DNA of 64,000 nt from Escherichia boydii. GTDB lineage: Bacteria > Pseudomonadota > Gammaproteobacteria > Enterobacterales > Enterobacteriaceae. This document shows, piece after piece, positions 8,357 through 17,210 of the stretch. Numbering within the stretch: the stretch's first letter is position 1; each line of letters opens with the position of its first letter. The position numbers and the translations under genes are program-made. The stretch is taken from positions 5,084,001-5,148,000 of the forward strand of contig CP169086.1 in assembly GCA_041890495.1 (NCBI GenBank), in the 5' to 3' direction. The notes below the pieces were generated by a model. It had not been told where the DNA came from. It searched no databases and saw only the letters and a list, made by a program, of their open reading frames with translations.

Positions 8357-9235
8357 ATGTTCACGGGAAGTATTGTCGCGATTGTTACTCCGATGGATGA
8401 AAAAGGTAATGTCTGTCGGGCTAGCTTGAAAAAACTGATTGATTATCATGTCGCCAGCGGTACTTCGGCGATCGTTTCTGTTGGCACCACTGGCGAGTCC
8501 GCTACCTTAAATCATGACGAACATGCTGATGTGGTGATGATGACGCTGGATCTGGCTGATGGGCGCATTCCGGTAATTGCCGGGACCGGCGCTAACGCTA
8601 CTGCGGAAGCCATTAGCCTGACGCAGCGCTTCAATGACAGTGGTATCGTCGGCTGCCTGACGGTAACCCCTTACTACAATCGTCCGTCGCAAGAAGGTTT
8701 GTATCAGCATTTCAAAGCCATCGCTGAGCATACTGACCTGCCGCAAATTCTGTATAATGTGCCGTCCCGTACTGGCTGCGATCTGCTCCCGGAAACGGTG
8801 GGCCGTCTGGCGAAAGTAAAAAATATTATCGGAATCAAAGAGGCAACAGGGAACTTAACGCGTGTAAACCAGATCAAAGAGCTGGTTTCAGATGATTTTG
8901 TTCTGCTGAGCGGCGATGATGCGAGCGCGCTGGACTTCATGCAATTGGGCGGTCATGGGGTTATTTCCGTTACGGCTAACGTCGCAGCGCGTGATATGGC
9001 CCAGATGTGCAAACTGGCAGCAGAAGGGCATTTTGCCGAGGCACGCGTTATTAATCAGCGTCTGATGCCATTACACAACAAACTATTTGTCGAACCCAAT
9101 CCAATCCCGGTGAAATGGGCATGTAAGGAACTGGGTCTTGTGGCGACCGATACGCTGCGCCTGCCAATGACACCAATCACCGACAGTGGTCGTGAGACGG
9201 TCAGAGCGGCGCTTAAGCATGCCGGTTTGCTGTAA
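8357..9235 (+). CDS. dapA: DapA, 4-hydroxy-tetrahydrodipicolinate synthase
   Basis: 292 residues. It condenses pyruvate and aspartate semialdehyde, the first step of the diaminopimelate/lysine branch. The Schiff-base Lys161 (GIKEATG) and Tyr133 (LYNVPSRTG) are present, with GTTGES at 43-48. The start MFTGSIVAIV is preceded by GAGG; a start 18 nt upstream is less likely. bamC follows after 16 nt, as in E. coli, so the two are cotranscribed. Identical to K-12 DapA as far as I recall. Confidence 0.97.
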   Translation: MFTGSIVAIVTPMDEKGNVCRASLKKLIDYHVASGTSAIVSVGTTGESATLNHDEHADVVMMTLDLADGRIPVIAGTGANATAEAISLTQRFNDSGIVGCLTVTPYYNRPSQEGLYQHFKAIAEHTDLPQILYNVPSRTGCDLLPETVGRLAKVKNIIGIKEATGNLTRVNQIKELVSDDFVLLSGDDASALDFMQLGGHGVISVTANVAARDMAQMCKLAAEGHFAEARVINQRLMPLHNKLFVEPNPIPVKWACKELGLVATDTLRLPMTPITDSGRETVRAALKHAGLL

Positions 9236-9251
9236 AGTTTAGGGAGATTTG

Positions 9252-10286
9252 ATGGCTTACTCTGTTCAAAAGTCGCGCCTGGCAAAGGTTGCGGGTGTTT
9301 CGCTTGTTTTATTACTCGCTGCCTGTAGTTCTGACTCACGCTATAAGCGTCAGGTCAGTGGTGATGAAGCCTACCTGGAAGCGGCACCGCTTGCGGAGCT
9401 TCATGCCCCGGCTGGAATGATTTTGCCGGTGACCTCCGGTGATTATGCAATCCCGGTGACCAACGGTAGTGGTGCTGTCGGTAAGGCGCTGGACATTCGT
9501 CCACCAGCCCAGCCGCTGGCACTGGTTTCTGGCGCGCGTACCCAGTTCACGGGCGATACCGCTTCATTGCTGGTGGAAAATGGTCGTGGCAATACTCTGT
9601 GGCCGCAGGTGGTTAGCGTGCTGCAGGCGAAAAACTACACCATCACCCAACGTGATGATGCTGGTCAGACACTGACCACCGATTGGGTACAATGGAACCG
9701 TCTGGACGAAGACGAGCAGTATCGTGGTCGTTATCAAATCTCTGTTAAGCCGCAGGGTTATCAGCAGGCGGTTACGGTTAAACTGCTGAACCTGGAACAG
9801 GCGGGCAAACCGGTTGCAGACGCGGCTTCCATGCAGCGTTACAGCACGGAGATGATGAACGTTATTTCCGCCGGTCTGGATAAATCTGCCACTGACGCCG
9901 CGAACGCTGCGCAAAATCGTGCCTCCACCACTATGGACGTACAAAGTGCAGCTGATGACACCGGTTTACCAATGCTGGTCGTACGCGGGCCGTTCAATGT
10001 GGTTTGGCAACGTCTGCCAGCGGCGCTGGAAAAAGTGGGCATGAAAGTGACCGACAGCACCCGTTCGCAGGGCAACATGGCCGTAACTTATAAGCCGCTG
10101 TCTGACAGCGACTGGCAGGAACTGGGCGCGAGCGATCCAGGCCTGGCATCCGGTGACTATAAACTGCAGGTTGGCGATTTAGATAACCGCAGCAGCCTAC
10201 AGTTCATCGATCCGAAAGGTCATACTCTGACTCAGAGTCAGAACGACGCGCTGGTAGCTGTCTTCCAGGCTGCGTTTAGCAAGTAA
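9252..10286 (+). CDS. bamC: BamC (NlpB), lipoprotein of the outer-membrane BAM complex
   Basis: 344 residues with a lipoprotein signal ending in LLLAAC, lipidated Cys25. It is followed by the unstructured N-terminal arm that contacts BamD (about 26-95) and two helix-grip domains. BamC is an accessory part of the BamABCDE machine. RBS AGGGAG precedes the ATG. A terminator hairpin follows the stop. E. coli type. Confidence 0.96.
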
Positions 10287-10292
10287 AAATAC

Positions 10293-10318
10293 AGGGCTGG
10301 AATCATCCGGCCCTTTTT
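10293..10318 (+). terminator. Terminator after dapA-bamC
   Basis: GGGCTGG and CCGGCCC form an imperfect GC-rich stem with a small loop, followed by TTTTT. Confidence 0.8.
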
Positions 10319-10323
10319 ATGAT

Positions 10324-10339
10324 ACGCAAACGTGTGCGT
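10324..10339. promoter_or_regulatory. PurR operator (PUR box) of purC
   Basis: ACGCAAACGTGTGCGT is a near-perfect 16-bp PUR box with the ACGCAAACG half that PurR recognises when bound to hypoxanthine or guanine. It lies about 155 bp before the purC start, as expected for PurR control of IMP synthesis. Confidence 0.88.
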
Positions 10340-10384
10340 CTGCAGGAAAACGCGATTTTAGCGGTAATTCGCACGAAATTTGTT

Positions 10385-10429
<45 letters not shown>

Positions 10430-10492
10430 ACATCCGGCACACCAGACAGCAAAAGATTTTAAAACGTTAATTCACACCCAGGAGTGATAAAG

Positions 10493-11206
10493 ATGCAAAA
10501 GCAAGCTGAGTTGTATCGTGGTAAAGCGAAAACCGTATACAGCACGGAAAACCCGGACCTGTTGGTGCTCGAATTCCGCAATGATACGTCAGCAGGGGAT
10601 GGCGCGCGCATTGAGCAGTTTGATCGCAAAGGTATGGTGAACAACAAGTTCAACTACTTCATTATGAGCAAACTGGCTGAAGCGGGTATCCCGACTCAAA
10701 TGGAGCGTCTGCTCTCCGATACCGAATGTCTGGTGAAAAAGCTGGATATGGTGCCGGTTGAGTGTGTCGTGCGTAACCGTGCTGCTGGCTCTCTGGTGAA
10801 ACGTCTTGGAATCGAAGAAGGTATTGAGCTGAACCCGCCGCTGTTCGATCTGTTCCTGAAAAACGACGCCATGCACGATCCGATGGTCAACGAATCTTAC
10901 TGCGAAACCTTTGGCTGGGTGAGCAAAGAGAACCTGGCGCGTATGAAAGAGCTGACCTACAAAGCGAACGACGTGCTGAAAAAACTGTTCGATGATGCTG
11001 GTCTGATTCTGGTCGACTTCAAGCTGGAATTTGGTCTGTACAAAGGCGAAGTGGTACTGGGTGATGAGTTCTCCCCGGACGGTAGCCGCCTGTGGGACAA
11101 AGAAACGCTGGAGAAAATGGACAAAGACCGTTTCCGCCAGAGCCTCGGTGGCCTGATCGAAGCCTATGAAGCGGTTGCTCACCGTTTAGGCGTTAAGCTC
11201 GACTAA
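10493..11206 (+). CDS. purC: PurC, SAICAR synthetase
   Basis: 237 residues. ATP-dependent ligation of aspartate to CAIR in purine synthesis. The ATP-grasp-like fold motifs are present: YRGKAKTVY near the N-terminus, VVRNRAAGSL, and DFKLEFG near residue 175. The start MQKQAELYRG has an AGGAG RBS; an ATA nine bases upstream is not used. Preceded by a PurR box. E. coli type. Confidence 0.96.
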   Translation: MQKQAELYRGKAKTVYSTENPDLLVLEFRNDTSAGDGARIEQFDRKGMVNNKFNYFIMSKLAEAGIPTQMERLLSDTECLVKKLDMVPVECVVRNRAAGSLVKRLGIEEGIELNPPLFDLFLKNDAMHDPMVNESYCETFGWVSKENLARMKELTYKANDVLKKLFDDAGLILVDFKLEFGLYKGEVVLGDEFSPDGSRLWDKETLEKMDKDRFRQSLGGLIEAYEAVAHRLGVKLD

Positions 11207-11218
11207 CTCCCTCACTTG

Positions 11219-11242
11219 CCAAAGGATGTTCCCATCCTTTGG
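11219..11242 (+). terminator. Hairpin after purC
   Basis: CCAAAGGATG and CATCCTTTGG make a 10-bp stem with a TTCC loop. No clean T run follows, so termination would be weak or Rho-assisted. The sequence changes to the backbone type at about this place. Confidence 0.55.
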
Positions 11243-11326
11243 CGTCTTACCTTTGTTTCCTATGGTAATCTTGCCGTTAACCGCCTACGATCATAGCTAT
11301 TATTAATGGAATAGTTCGAGGTGGTT

Positions 11327-12196
11327 ATGCGCTGGCAAGGGCGTCGTGAAAGTGACAATGTAGAAGACAGACGCAGTGATGGCGGCGGCGGTCCTTCAAT
11401 GGGTGGGCCAGGCTTCCGCTTACCCAGCGGCAAGGGCGGTATCATCCTGCTGATTGTGGTTTTAGTCGCGGGGTATTACGGCGTCGATCTCACCGGGTTG
11501 ATGACCGGTCAGCCGCTGCAACAGCAGGAGCATTCTCAGCGCTCCATCAGCCCGAATGAAGATGAAGCGGCCAAATTTACCTCCGTTATTCTCGCCACAA
11601 CAGAAGACACCTGGGGTCAGCTGTTCGAGAAGATGGGGCGTACCTACCAGCAGCCGAAGCTGGTGATGTACCGGGGTGCAACCCGCACCGGATGCGGTAC
11701 CGGGCAATCTGTGATGGGGCCGTTCTACTGCCCGGCAGACGGCACCGTCTATATCGATCTCTCTTTTTACGATGACATGAAACGCAAGCTTGGCGCTGAC
11801 GGTGATTTTGCCCAGGGCTACGTGATCGCGCATGAAGTCGGCCATCACGTGCAAAAGCTGCTGGGGATTGAGCCAAAAGTACGCCAGCTGCAGCAAAATG
11901 CCTCGCAGGCGGAAGTTAACCGGCTGTCCGTCAAAATGGAGCTGCAGGCGGACTGCTTCGCGGGCGTCTGGGGCCACAGCATGCAGCAGCAGGGCGTTCT
12001 GGAATCCGGCGATCTTGAGGAGGCGTTAAATGCCGCTCAGGCTATCGGTGACGACCGTCTTCAGCAGCAGAGCCAGGGGCGCGTCGTGCCGGACAGCTTC
12101 ACTCACGGTACCTCACAGCAGCGCTACAGCTGGTTCAAACGCGGTTTCGACAGCGGCGATCCGGCGCAGTGTAATACCTTCGGCAAAGCGATGTAA
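11327..12196 (+). CDS. ypfJ: YpfJ, neutral zinc metallopeptidase-family protein
   Basis: 289 residues of the putative neutral zinc metallopeptidase family. A single transmembrane anchor lies at about 30-50 (GGIILLIVVLVAGYYGV). The zinc motif HEVGHH is near residue 169, with a later Glu-rich segment (KMELQADCFAGVWGH) that supplies the third ligand in related families. The start is the ATG at 11327 rather than a GTG 6 nt before. The stop overlaps the tmcA start (TAATG). It is the backbone-type version, differing from K-12 at several places. Substrate unknown. Confidence 0.88.
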   Translation: MRWQGRRESDNVEDRRSDGGGGPSMGGPGFRLPSGKGGIILLIVVLVAGYYGVDLTGLMTGQPLQQQEHSQRSISPNEDEAAKFTSVILATTEDTWGQLFEKMGRTYQQPKLVMYRGATRTGCGTGQSVMGPFYCPADGTVYIDLSFYDDMKRKLGADGDFAQGYVIAHEVGHHVQKLLGIEPKVRQLQQNASQAEVNRLSVKMELQADCFAGVWGHSMQQQGVLESGDLEEALNAAQAIGDDRLQQQSQGRVVPDSFTHGTSQQRYSWFKRGFDSGDPAQCNTFGKAM

Positions 12197-14142
12197 TGCT
12201 GGCGTTTGAACAGCTGATACGCGAGCTTGAGCGCACCGGCCATCGTCGGCTGGTGGTGCTCAGCGGTGAGGCGCAGTGGACGTTAACCCAGGCGGTTGCC
12301 CTGCGTGACGCCTTGCCCGGAGACTGGATTTGGCTGGACGAGCACCCTTCAAAGGCCATCAGCGGCATGCTGGGACGCGAGTTCCGCCATGCTGTTTTTG
12401 ACGCCAGCGCCGGGTTTGATGTCGCCGCGTTTGCCGCCCTGAGCGGAACGCTGAGCGCCGGAAGCCTCCTGGTGCTGCGGGTTCCGTCGCTTTCTGACTG
12501 GGCCGACAGGCCTGACAGCGATTCTTTGCGCTGGAGCGACAGCGCTGAAGCGATAGCCACGCCGCATTTTGTTCACCATTTCTGCCGGACAATTGACGCC
12601 GACCCCGACGCGATCGTCTGGCTTCAGGGCCGCGCGTTATCCCTTCCGCCTTTACCCGACGCGCCAGACTGGCAGCCTGCCAGCGGCGCCCCGCAGCGCG
12701 AGCAGGCAGAGATCCTGGATGTGCTGCAGACAATGCCGGATGGCATCGTGGCCGTCACCGCCGCGCGCGGGCGCGGAAAATCAGCCCTGGCGGGAATGTT
12801 GCTAAACCGCATTGCAGGCAGCGCCGTGGTTACCGCGCCGTCGAAAGGAGCGACGGATATCATCGCCCGCTTTGCCGGAGAGCGTTTTCACTTTATGGCC
12901 CCGGACGCGCTACTTGCCTCTTCACACCAGGCAGACTGGCTGATTGTTGATGAAGCCGCTGCGATCCCCGGACCTCTGCTGGAAAAGTTAGTTGTCCGTT
13001 TTCCTCGCGTGCTGTTGACCACCACGGTGCAGGGATATGAAGGAACGGGCCGGGGATTCTTGCTTAAATTCTGCGGTCGGTTTGCCGGGCTGCGACGCTA
13101 CAGCTTATCTACACCGGTACGCTGGGCGGCGGGCTGCCCGCTTGAGCGGGTTGTCGCCAGCGCGCTGCTGTTTGACGACACGCTGATCGACCGTCGCCCG
13201 GAAGGAGAGGTGCATTTAACGTCTCTGACGCCGACGGCATGGGAAAGCCGCCCGGCGCTTGCTGCGAGCGTATACGAGCTCCTCTGTGCGGCGCATTATC
13301 GCACCTCGCCGCTCGATTTACGCCGCATGATGGACGCGCCCGGGCAGCAGTTTGCCGTTGCCGAAACGAACCCGGTTATCGCCGGGGCGCTCTGGCTGGT
13401 GGAGGAGGGCGGGCTCTCTCCTGAGCTAAGCCGCGCCGTGTGGGCAGGATACCGGCGTCCGCGCGGGAACCTGGTGGCGCAGTCTCTGGCGGCGCACGGA
13501 GGCTCTCCGCTGGCGGCGACGCTCAGAGGACGACGGGTGACCCGTATTGCCGTACATCCTTACCGTCAGCGGCAAGGGATTGGCCAGGCGCTTGTTCGCT
13601 GCGCCAGCGGCGAAGATTATCTGTCGGTGAGCTTTGGCTTTACCGACGAGCTTTGGCGTTTCTGGCAGCAATGCGGGTTTGTGCTGGTGCGGATGGGCAG
13701 CCATCGTGAAGCCAGCAGCGGCTGCTACACCGCAATGGCCTTGCTGCCGCAGAGTGAGGCAGGGCGTCAGCTGTGTGAGCAGGAACATCAGCGTTTGTGC
13801 CGGGATATGCGCGTCCTGTCGGCCTGGAACGGTGAAAAGATCCCCGTAGAAGACGGCTGGGAAGCTACCCTTAATAATGACGACTGGCTGGAGCTGGCGG
13901 GGTTTGCTTTTGCTCATCGGGCGTTTTCAACCTCGGTTGCCGCACTGACGCGGCTGTTGTTAACCGTGGACATGCCGCTTCCGGCCCTGCGTGGGAAATT
14001 GGCAGGGAAAGCGGAAGACGTTGGGCGAAAAGCGTTGCTGGCAACGTTGCGGAGCGAAACCGCGCAAGCGATTGAAAGCCTTGACTATCCGCGCAGCCAG
14101 CAGTTGAAAGAAGACATTTTGCAATGGCAATTTTTTCAATGA
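12196..14142 (+). CDS. tmcA: TmcA, tRNA(Met) cytidine acetyltransferase
   Basis: 648 residues (671 in K-12). TmcA makes N4-acetylcytidine at the wobble position of the elongator tRNA-Met using ATP and acetyl-CoA. An N-terminal DUF1726 domain is followed by a helicase-like module with Walker A ARGRGKSALAG (about 191-201) and DEAAAIP. The GNAT part (RIAVHPYRQRQGIG) and a C-terminal tail follow. It is coupled to ypfJ by a 1-nt overlap. Very GC-rich at third positions and clearly diverged from K-12, so backbone type. Confidence 0.92.
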   Translation: MLAFEQLIRELERTGHRRLVVLSGEAQWTLTQAVALRDALPGDWIWLDEHPSKAISGMLGREFRHAVFDASAGFDVAAFAALSGTLSAGSLLVLRVPSLSDWADRPDSDSLRWSDSAEAIATPHFVHHFCRTIDADPDAIVWLQGRALSLPPLPDAPDWQPASGAPQREQAEILDVLQTMPDGIVAVTAARGRGKSALAGMLLNRIAGSAVVTAPSKGATDIIARFAGERFHFMAPDALLASSHQADWLIVDEAAAIPGPLLEKLVVRFPRVLLTTTVQGYEGTGRGFLLKFCGRFAGLRRYSLSTPVRWAAGCPLERVVASALLFDDTLIDRRPEGEVHLTSLTPTAWESRPALAASVYELLCAAHYRTSPLDLRRMMDAPGQQFAVAETNPVIAGALWLVEEGGLSPELSRAVWAGYRRPRGNLVAQSLAAHGGSPLAATLRGRRVTRIAVHPYRQRQGIGQALVRCASGEDYLSVSFGFTDELWRFWQQCGFVLVRMGSHREASSGCYTAMALLPQSEAGRQLCEQEHQRLCRDMRVLSAWNGEKIPVEDGWEATLNNDDWLELAGFAFAHRAFSTSVAALTRLLLTVDMPLPALRGKLAGKAEDVGRKALLATLRSETAQAIESLDYPRSQQLKEDILQWQFFQ

Positions 14143-14215
14143 CTTCTTCAGTAAAGTGGCATGGTCATTCACGTCGGGAGGCGTAGAATCCAGGTCATCT
14201 ATTAAGGAGACCACC

Positions 14216-14911
14216 ATGAAACACGACCATTTTGTTGTTCAAAGCCCAGACAAACCGGCTAAACAGTTACTGCTTCTGTTTCATGGTGTTGGCGATAATG
14301 CCGTCAATATGGGGCAGATTGGCAGCTGGTTTGCGCCCGTTTTCCCCGAAGCGCTGATTGTCAGCATCGGTGGCGTAGAGCCATGCGGTCCGAACGGACG
14401 GCAGTGGTTCTCGGTTCAGGGCGTGACGGAAGAGAACCGTCAGGCGCGCATTGATGCCATCATGCCGACCTTTATCGACATCGTCCGCTACTGGCAGCAG
14501 CAGAGCGGCGTGGGTGCCGACGCAACCGCGCTGATCGGCTTCTCGCAGGGGTCAATCATGTCGCTGGAAAGCGTAAAGGCGCACCCGGGTCTGGCTTCGC
14601 GGGTGATCGCATTTAACGGCCGCTTTGCGACGCTACCGACCAGCGCGACCACGCAGACCACGATCCACCTAATCCACGGTGGTGAAGACCGGGTGATTGA
14701 GCTCTCGCATGCGGTTGCCGCACAGGAAGCGCTGATTCGTGAAGGTGGGGATGTGACGCTGGATATCGTTGACGATCTGGGCCATGCCATTGACGACCGT
14801 AGCATGCAGTTCGCGCTCGATCGTTTGCGCTATACCGTTCCTAAGCACTACTTTGATGAAGCGCTCAGCGGCGGTAAGCCGGATAATGATGATATTGTTG
14901 AGTTTATGTGA
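14216..14911 (+). CDS. ypfH: YpfH, alpha/beta-hydrolase esterase
   Basis: 231 residues. It carries the nucleophile elbow GFSQGS, an acid and a late GHAID histidine, the usual carboxylesterase/phospholipase triad. E. coli YpfH has esterase activity on short acyl esters. I chose the ATG at 14216 with TAAGGAG; an ATG at 14156 would add 20 residues that are not conserved. Backbone type. The stop is followed at once by a perfect hairpin. Confidence 0.9.
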
Positions 14912-14914
14912 TTC

Positions 14915-14941
14915 TTCCCCCTCTCCCATGGAGAGGGGGAA
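14915..14941. repeat. Short palindromic repeat, copy 2, and probable terminator
   Basis: TTCCCCCTCTCC and GGAGAGGGGGAA form a perfect 12-bp stem with loop CAT, between the convergent ypfH and ypfN. The same stem core occurs at 7060-7080. Confidence 0.65.
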
Positions 14942-14950
14942 TCGGATCGA

Positions 14951-15150
14951 TTACTTCTTCGGTGATCCTTTTTCGGCCAGTCGTCGTCATCGTCCCACTT
15001 ATCGTTGAAATCACGATGCGGGGGAAGCTCCGGCTTGTTGGCGAGAAATTTCTTATGGTCGACGCGCTTGAGATCTTTAATCACGTTCAGCAGGACGCCT
15101 ACCAAAAAGACAATCACCAGAATCCACCAATATTTAGCCAGCCAGTCCAT
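14951..15150 (-). pseudogene. ypfN: ypfN small membrane protein, frameshifted at its last codons as read
   Basis: YpfN is a 66-residue protein with an N-terminal transmembrane segment ([16 protein letters not shown]) and an acidic tail ([14 protein letters not shown]). Start MDWLAKYWW at 15150. The tail should end a few residues after WPKKD at TAA 14953-14951. One C is missing from a C run near 14963, so the frame as read continues to 14848, across the hairpin and into the antisense of ypfH. This is a switch from E. coli to backbone type and the lost base may be an error. Function unknown; dapE lies just upstream. Confidence 0.8.
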
Positions 15151-15177
15151 GCTTATTTCCTCTTGCAGAACCACTCA

Positions 15178-16305
15178 TCAGGCGACGAGCTGTTCCATGA
15201 TACGTTGATACATACGGGCAAGTAGCTGCAGGTCGGCAGCGTTCACACATTCATTAATTTTATGAATAGTGGCATTGACCGGCCCGAGTTCCACCACCTG
15301 CGCCCCCATGCGGGCAATAAAGCGCCCGTCGGACGTTCCGCCTGTGGTCAGTAGCTGCGGTTTAATTTCATTATAGTGCTCAACCGCGTTAACGACCGCA
15401 TCCACCAGTTTACCGCGCGCGGTCAAAAATGGCTGCCCGGAAAGCCACCAATCCACCGTATAGCGCAGTTGATGTTTTTCAAGCAGGGCAAGCACCTGCG
15501 CTTTGATCATCTCATCAGTCAGTTCGGTGCTGAAGCGGAAGTTAAACTGCACAAACAGTTCACCCGGAATAACGTTGTTACTGCCCGTTCCCGCCTGAAT
15601 ATTGGCAATCTGCATACTGGTCGCCGGGAAGAATTCATTGCCCTGATCCCACTCAATAGCCACTAATTCATTAAGGAAAGGTGCTGCGCGATGTACCGGA
15701 TTGTCAGCCAGATGTGGGTAGGCAACATGCCCCTGAACGCCATGAATGGTAAGGTTGCAGGTTAATGATCCGCGACGACCATTTTTCACCACATCACCTA
15801 CCACTTCGATACTCGACGGTTCGCCAACCAGGCAGTAATCGAGACGCTCATTACGTGCCATTAACGCTTCGACGACTTTTACCGTACCGTTGTGGGCACT
15901 GGCTTCTTCATCAGAGGTGATCAGAAATGCCAGTCGCCCCGTATGGTTGGGATGTTGTGCGACAAAACGTTCTGCCGCCACCACCATCGCCGCCAGCGAG
16001 CCTTTCATATCTGCCGCACCGCGCCCGAATAACATGCCGTCACGAATGGTGGGTTCAAACGGGGGATTGATCCAACGATCGGCGTCGCCAGGCGGCACCA
16101 CGTCGGTATGCCCGGCAAAGGCTAACGTTTCACCCTGCCCACGCCATGCCCAAAAATTCTGCGTATCGGCAAAGTCCATGCGTTCAACGGTAAAACCGAT
16201 CGCCTGCAAACGTTCAATCAACAAAGCCTGGCATCCTGCATCATCAGGACTCAGGGAAGGGCGGCGAATAAGCTGTTGTGTCAGCTCAATAACCGGGCAC
16301 GACAT
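15178..16305 (-). CDS. dapE: DapE, succinyl-diaminopimelate desuccinylase
   Basis: 375 residues, M20 metallopeptidase family. It removes succinate from N-succinyl-LL-diaminopimelate in lysine and peptidoglycan synthesis. The di-zinc ligands are visible: [30 protein letters not shown] and the final NATIHKINE. Upstream yffB ends 3 nt before, as in E. coli. The protein reads as K-12 DapE. Confidence 0.96.
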
Positions 16306-16308
16306 AGA

Positions 16309-16665
16309 CTACACCTCATGGAAAAATTGCTGATAACTGGAATCACTGAAACCCAGCAGCATAGGCTTACCGGGCACGCAGAGCAATGGACGTTTGATAA
16401 TTGCAGGCATCTCGAGCATCAGTTTTGCCGCGCTGTCGGCGTCAACGATGCTGGCGCGCAGAGATTCGTCCAGCTTACGCCAGGTGGTGCCGCGGGTGTT
16501 CAGCAGGGCTTCCCATCCCAGTTCGCCGATCGCGCTATGCAGAAATTCTGCATCAAGCCCGTCGGCACGGTAATCGTGGAAGCGGTACTCCACGCCGTTA
16601 GCTTCCAGCCAGCGGCGGGCTTTTTTGATGGTGTCGCAATTTTTAATGCCGTACATCACAACCAT
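16309..16665 (-). CDS. yffB: YffB, ArsC/Spx-family thioredoxin-fold protein
   Basis: 118 residues. Single catalytic-type cysteine in GIKNCDTIKKARRWL and the conserved C-terminal IIKRPLLCVPGKPMLLGF. YffB proteins have a thioredoxin fold and may use glutathione; no physiological substrate is established. The N-terminal two thirds (EFLHSAIGELGWEAL, SLRASIVDADSAAKL) are diverged from K-12 while dapE next to it is not, so a switch lies near 16,300. Probably cotranscribed with dapE. Confidence 0.9.
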   Translation of the reverse strand: MVVMYGIKNCDTIKKARRWLEANGVEYRFHDYRADGLDAEFLHSAIGELGWEALLNTRGTTWRKLDESLRASIVDADSAAKLMLEMPAIIKRPLLCVPGKPMLLGFSDSSYQQFFHEV

Positions 16666-17052
16666 GGTGAATCCTTTTGACGTTCTGATAATTAAATGTT
16701 CAGTAAATTCGAAGATATATCCTTAAGTGGAATATAACACATTCAGGAATCGTCTGGATTTACGCTTCATCTTAATTCAACTCACATCTGTACGCTGAAT
16801 ATTCTTTCATCATTTAAGCATAGATGTCCATAAACTTTAAAAACCCAATAAACTCAGCCAATAAAATAAAACTCACCCGTCCGTAGGGTTATTTCAAAAT
16901 ATTGCTGGCGGTCACAAAAAATTGAGGGCTCTCCGTTCATATTTATCATAAATCCCCGCAGGACGTGGGGTACAATCACAGCAATTGGTTAAATAGTCTT
17001 CACAATGATGGTACATTTTCGTAGAATACCCATAATTATAAGAGAGGTTGTT
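16666..17052. other. AT-rich spacer of 387 bp before ypfM
   Basis: No convincing gene. It must hold the leftward promoter of yffB-dapE and the rightward promoter of ypfM. A small GC stem (CCCCGC...GTGGGG near 16956-16972) is visible. A minus-strand open frame at 16912-17124 is antisense to ypfM and has no family likeness. I see no known RNA. Confidence 0.5.
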
Positions 17053-17112
17053 ATGATTGAACGTGAACTGGGGAACTGGAAAGACTTTATCGAAGTTATG
17101 CTTCGTAAGTAA
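17053..17112 (+). CDS. ypfM: YpfM, 19-residue small protein
   Basis: MIERELGNWKDFIEVMLRK followed by TAA. It matches the short protein YpfM that was found in E. coli between yffB and acrD and shown to be made. The AGAGAGG RBS stands 5 nt before the ATG. It is amphipathic and highly charged, with no signal peptide or transmembrane segment. It is convergent with acrD and shares its terminator region. Function unknown. Confidence 0.85.
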   Translation: MIERELGNWKDFIEVMLRK

Positions 17113-17172
17113 TTCCTGAGACAAAGTACAAACAGCAAGAACCCGCTGAGCAGGTTCTTAATCGGAAAGTTG

Positions 17173-17205
17173 AAAAAGGCGACACATTGGCATGTCGCCT
17201 TTTTT
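17173..17205. terminator. Bidirectional terminator between ypfM and acrD
   Basis: AAAAAGGCGACA and TGTCGCCTTTTTT form a 12-bp stem with an 8-nt loop, with A and T runs on either side. Confidence 0.88.
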
Positions 17206-17210
17206 ATTGC

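Noticed and set aside
16912..17124. Minus-strand 70-codon frame overlapping ypfM
   Set aside because: No RBS or family match; it is antisense to the conserved ypfM.
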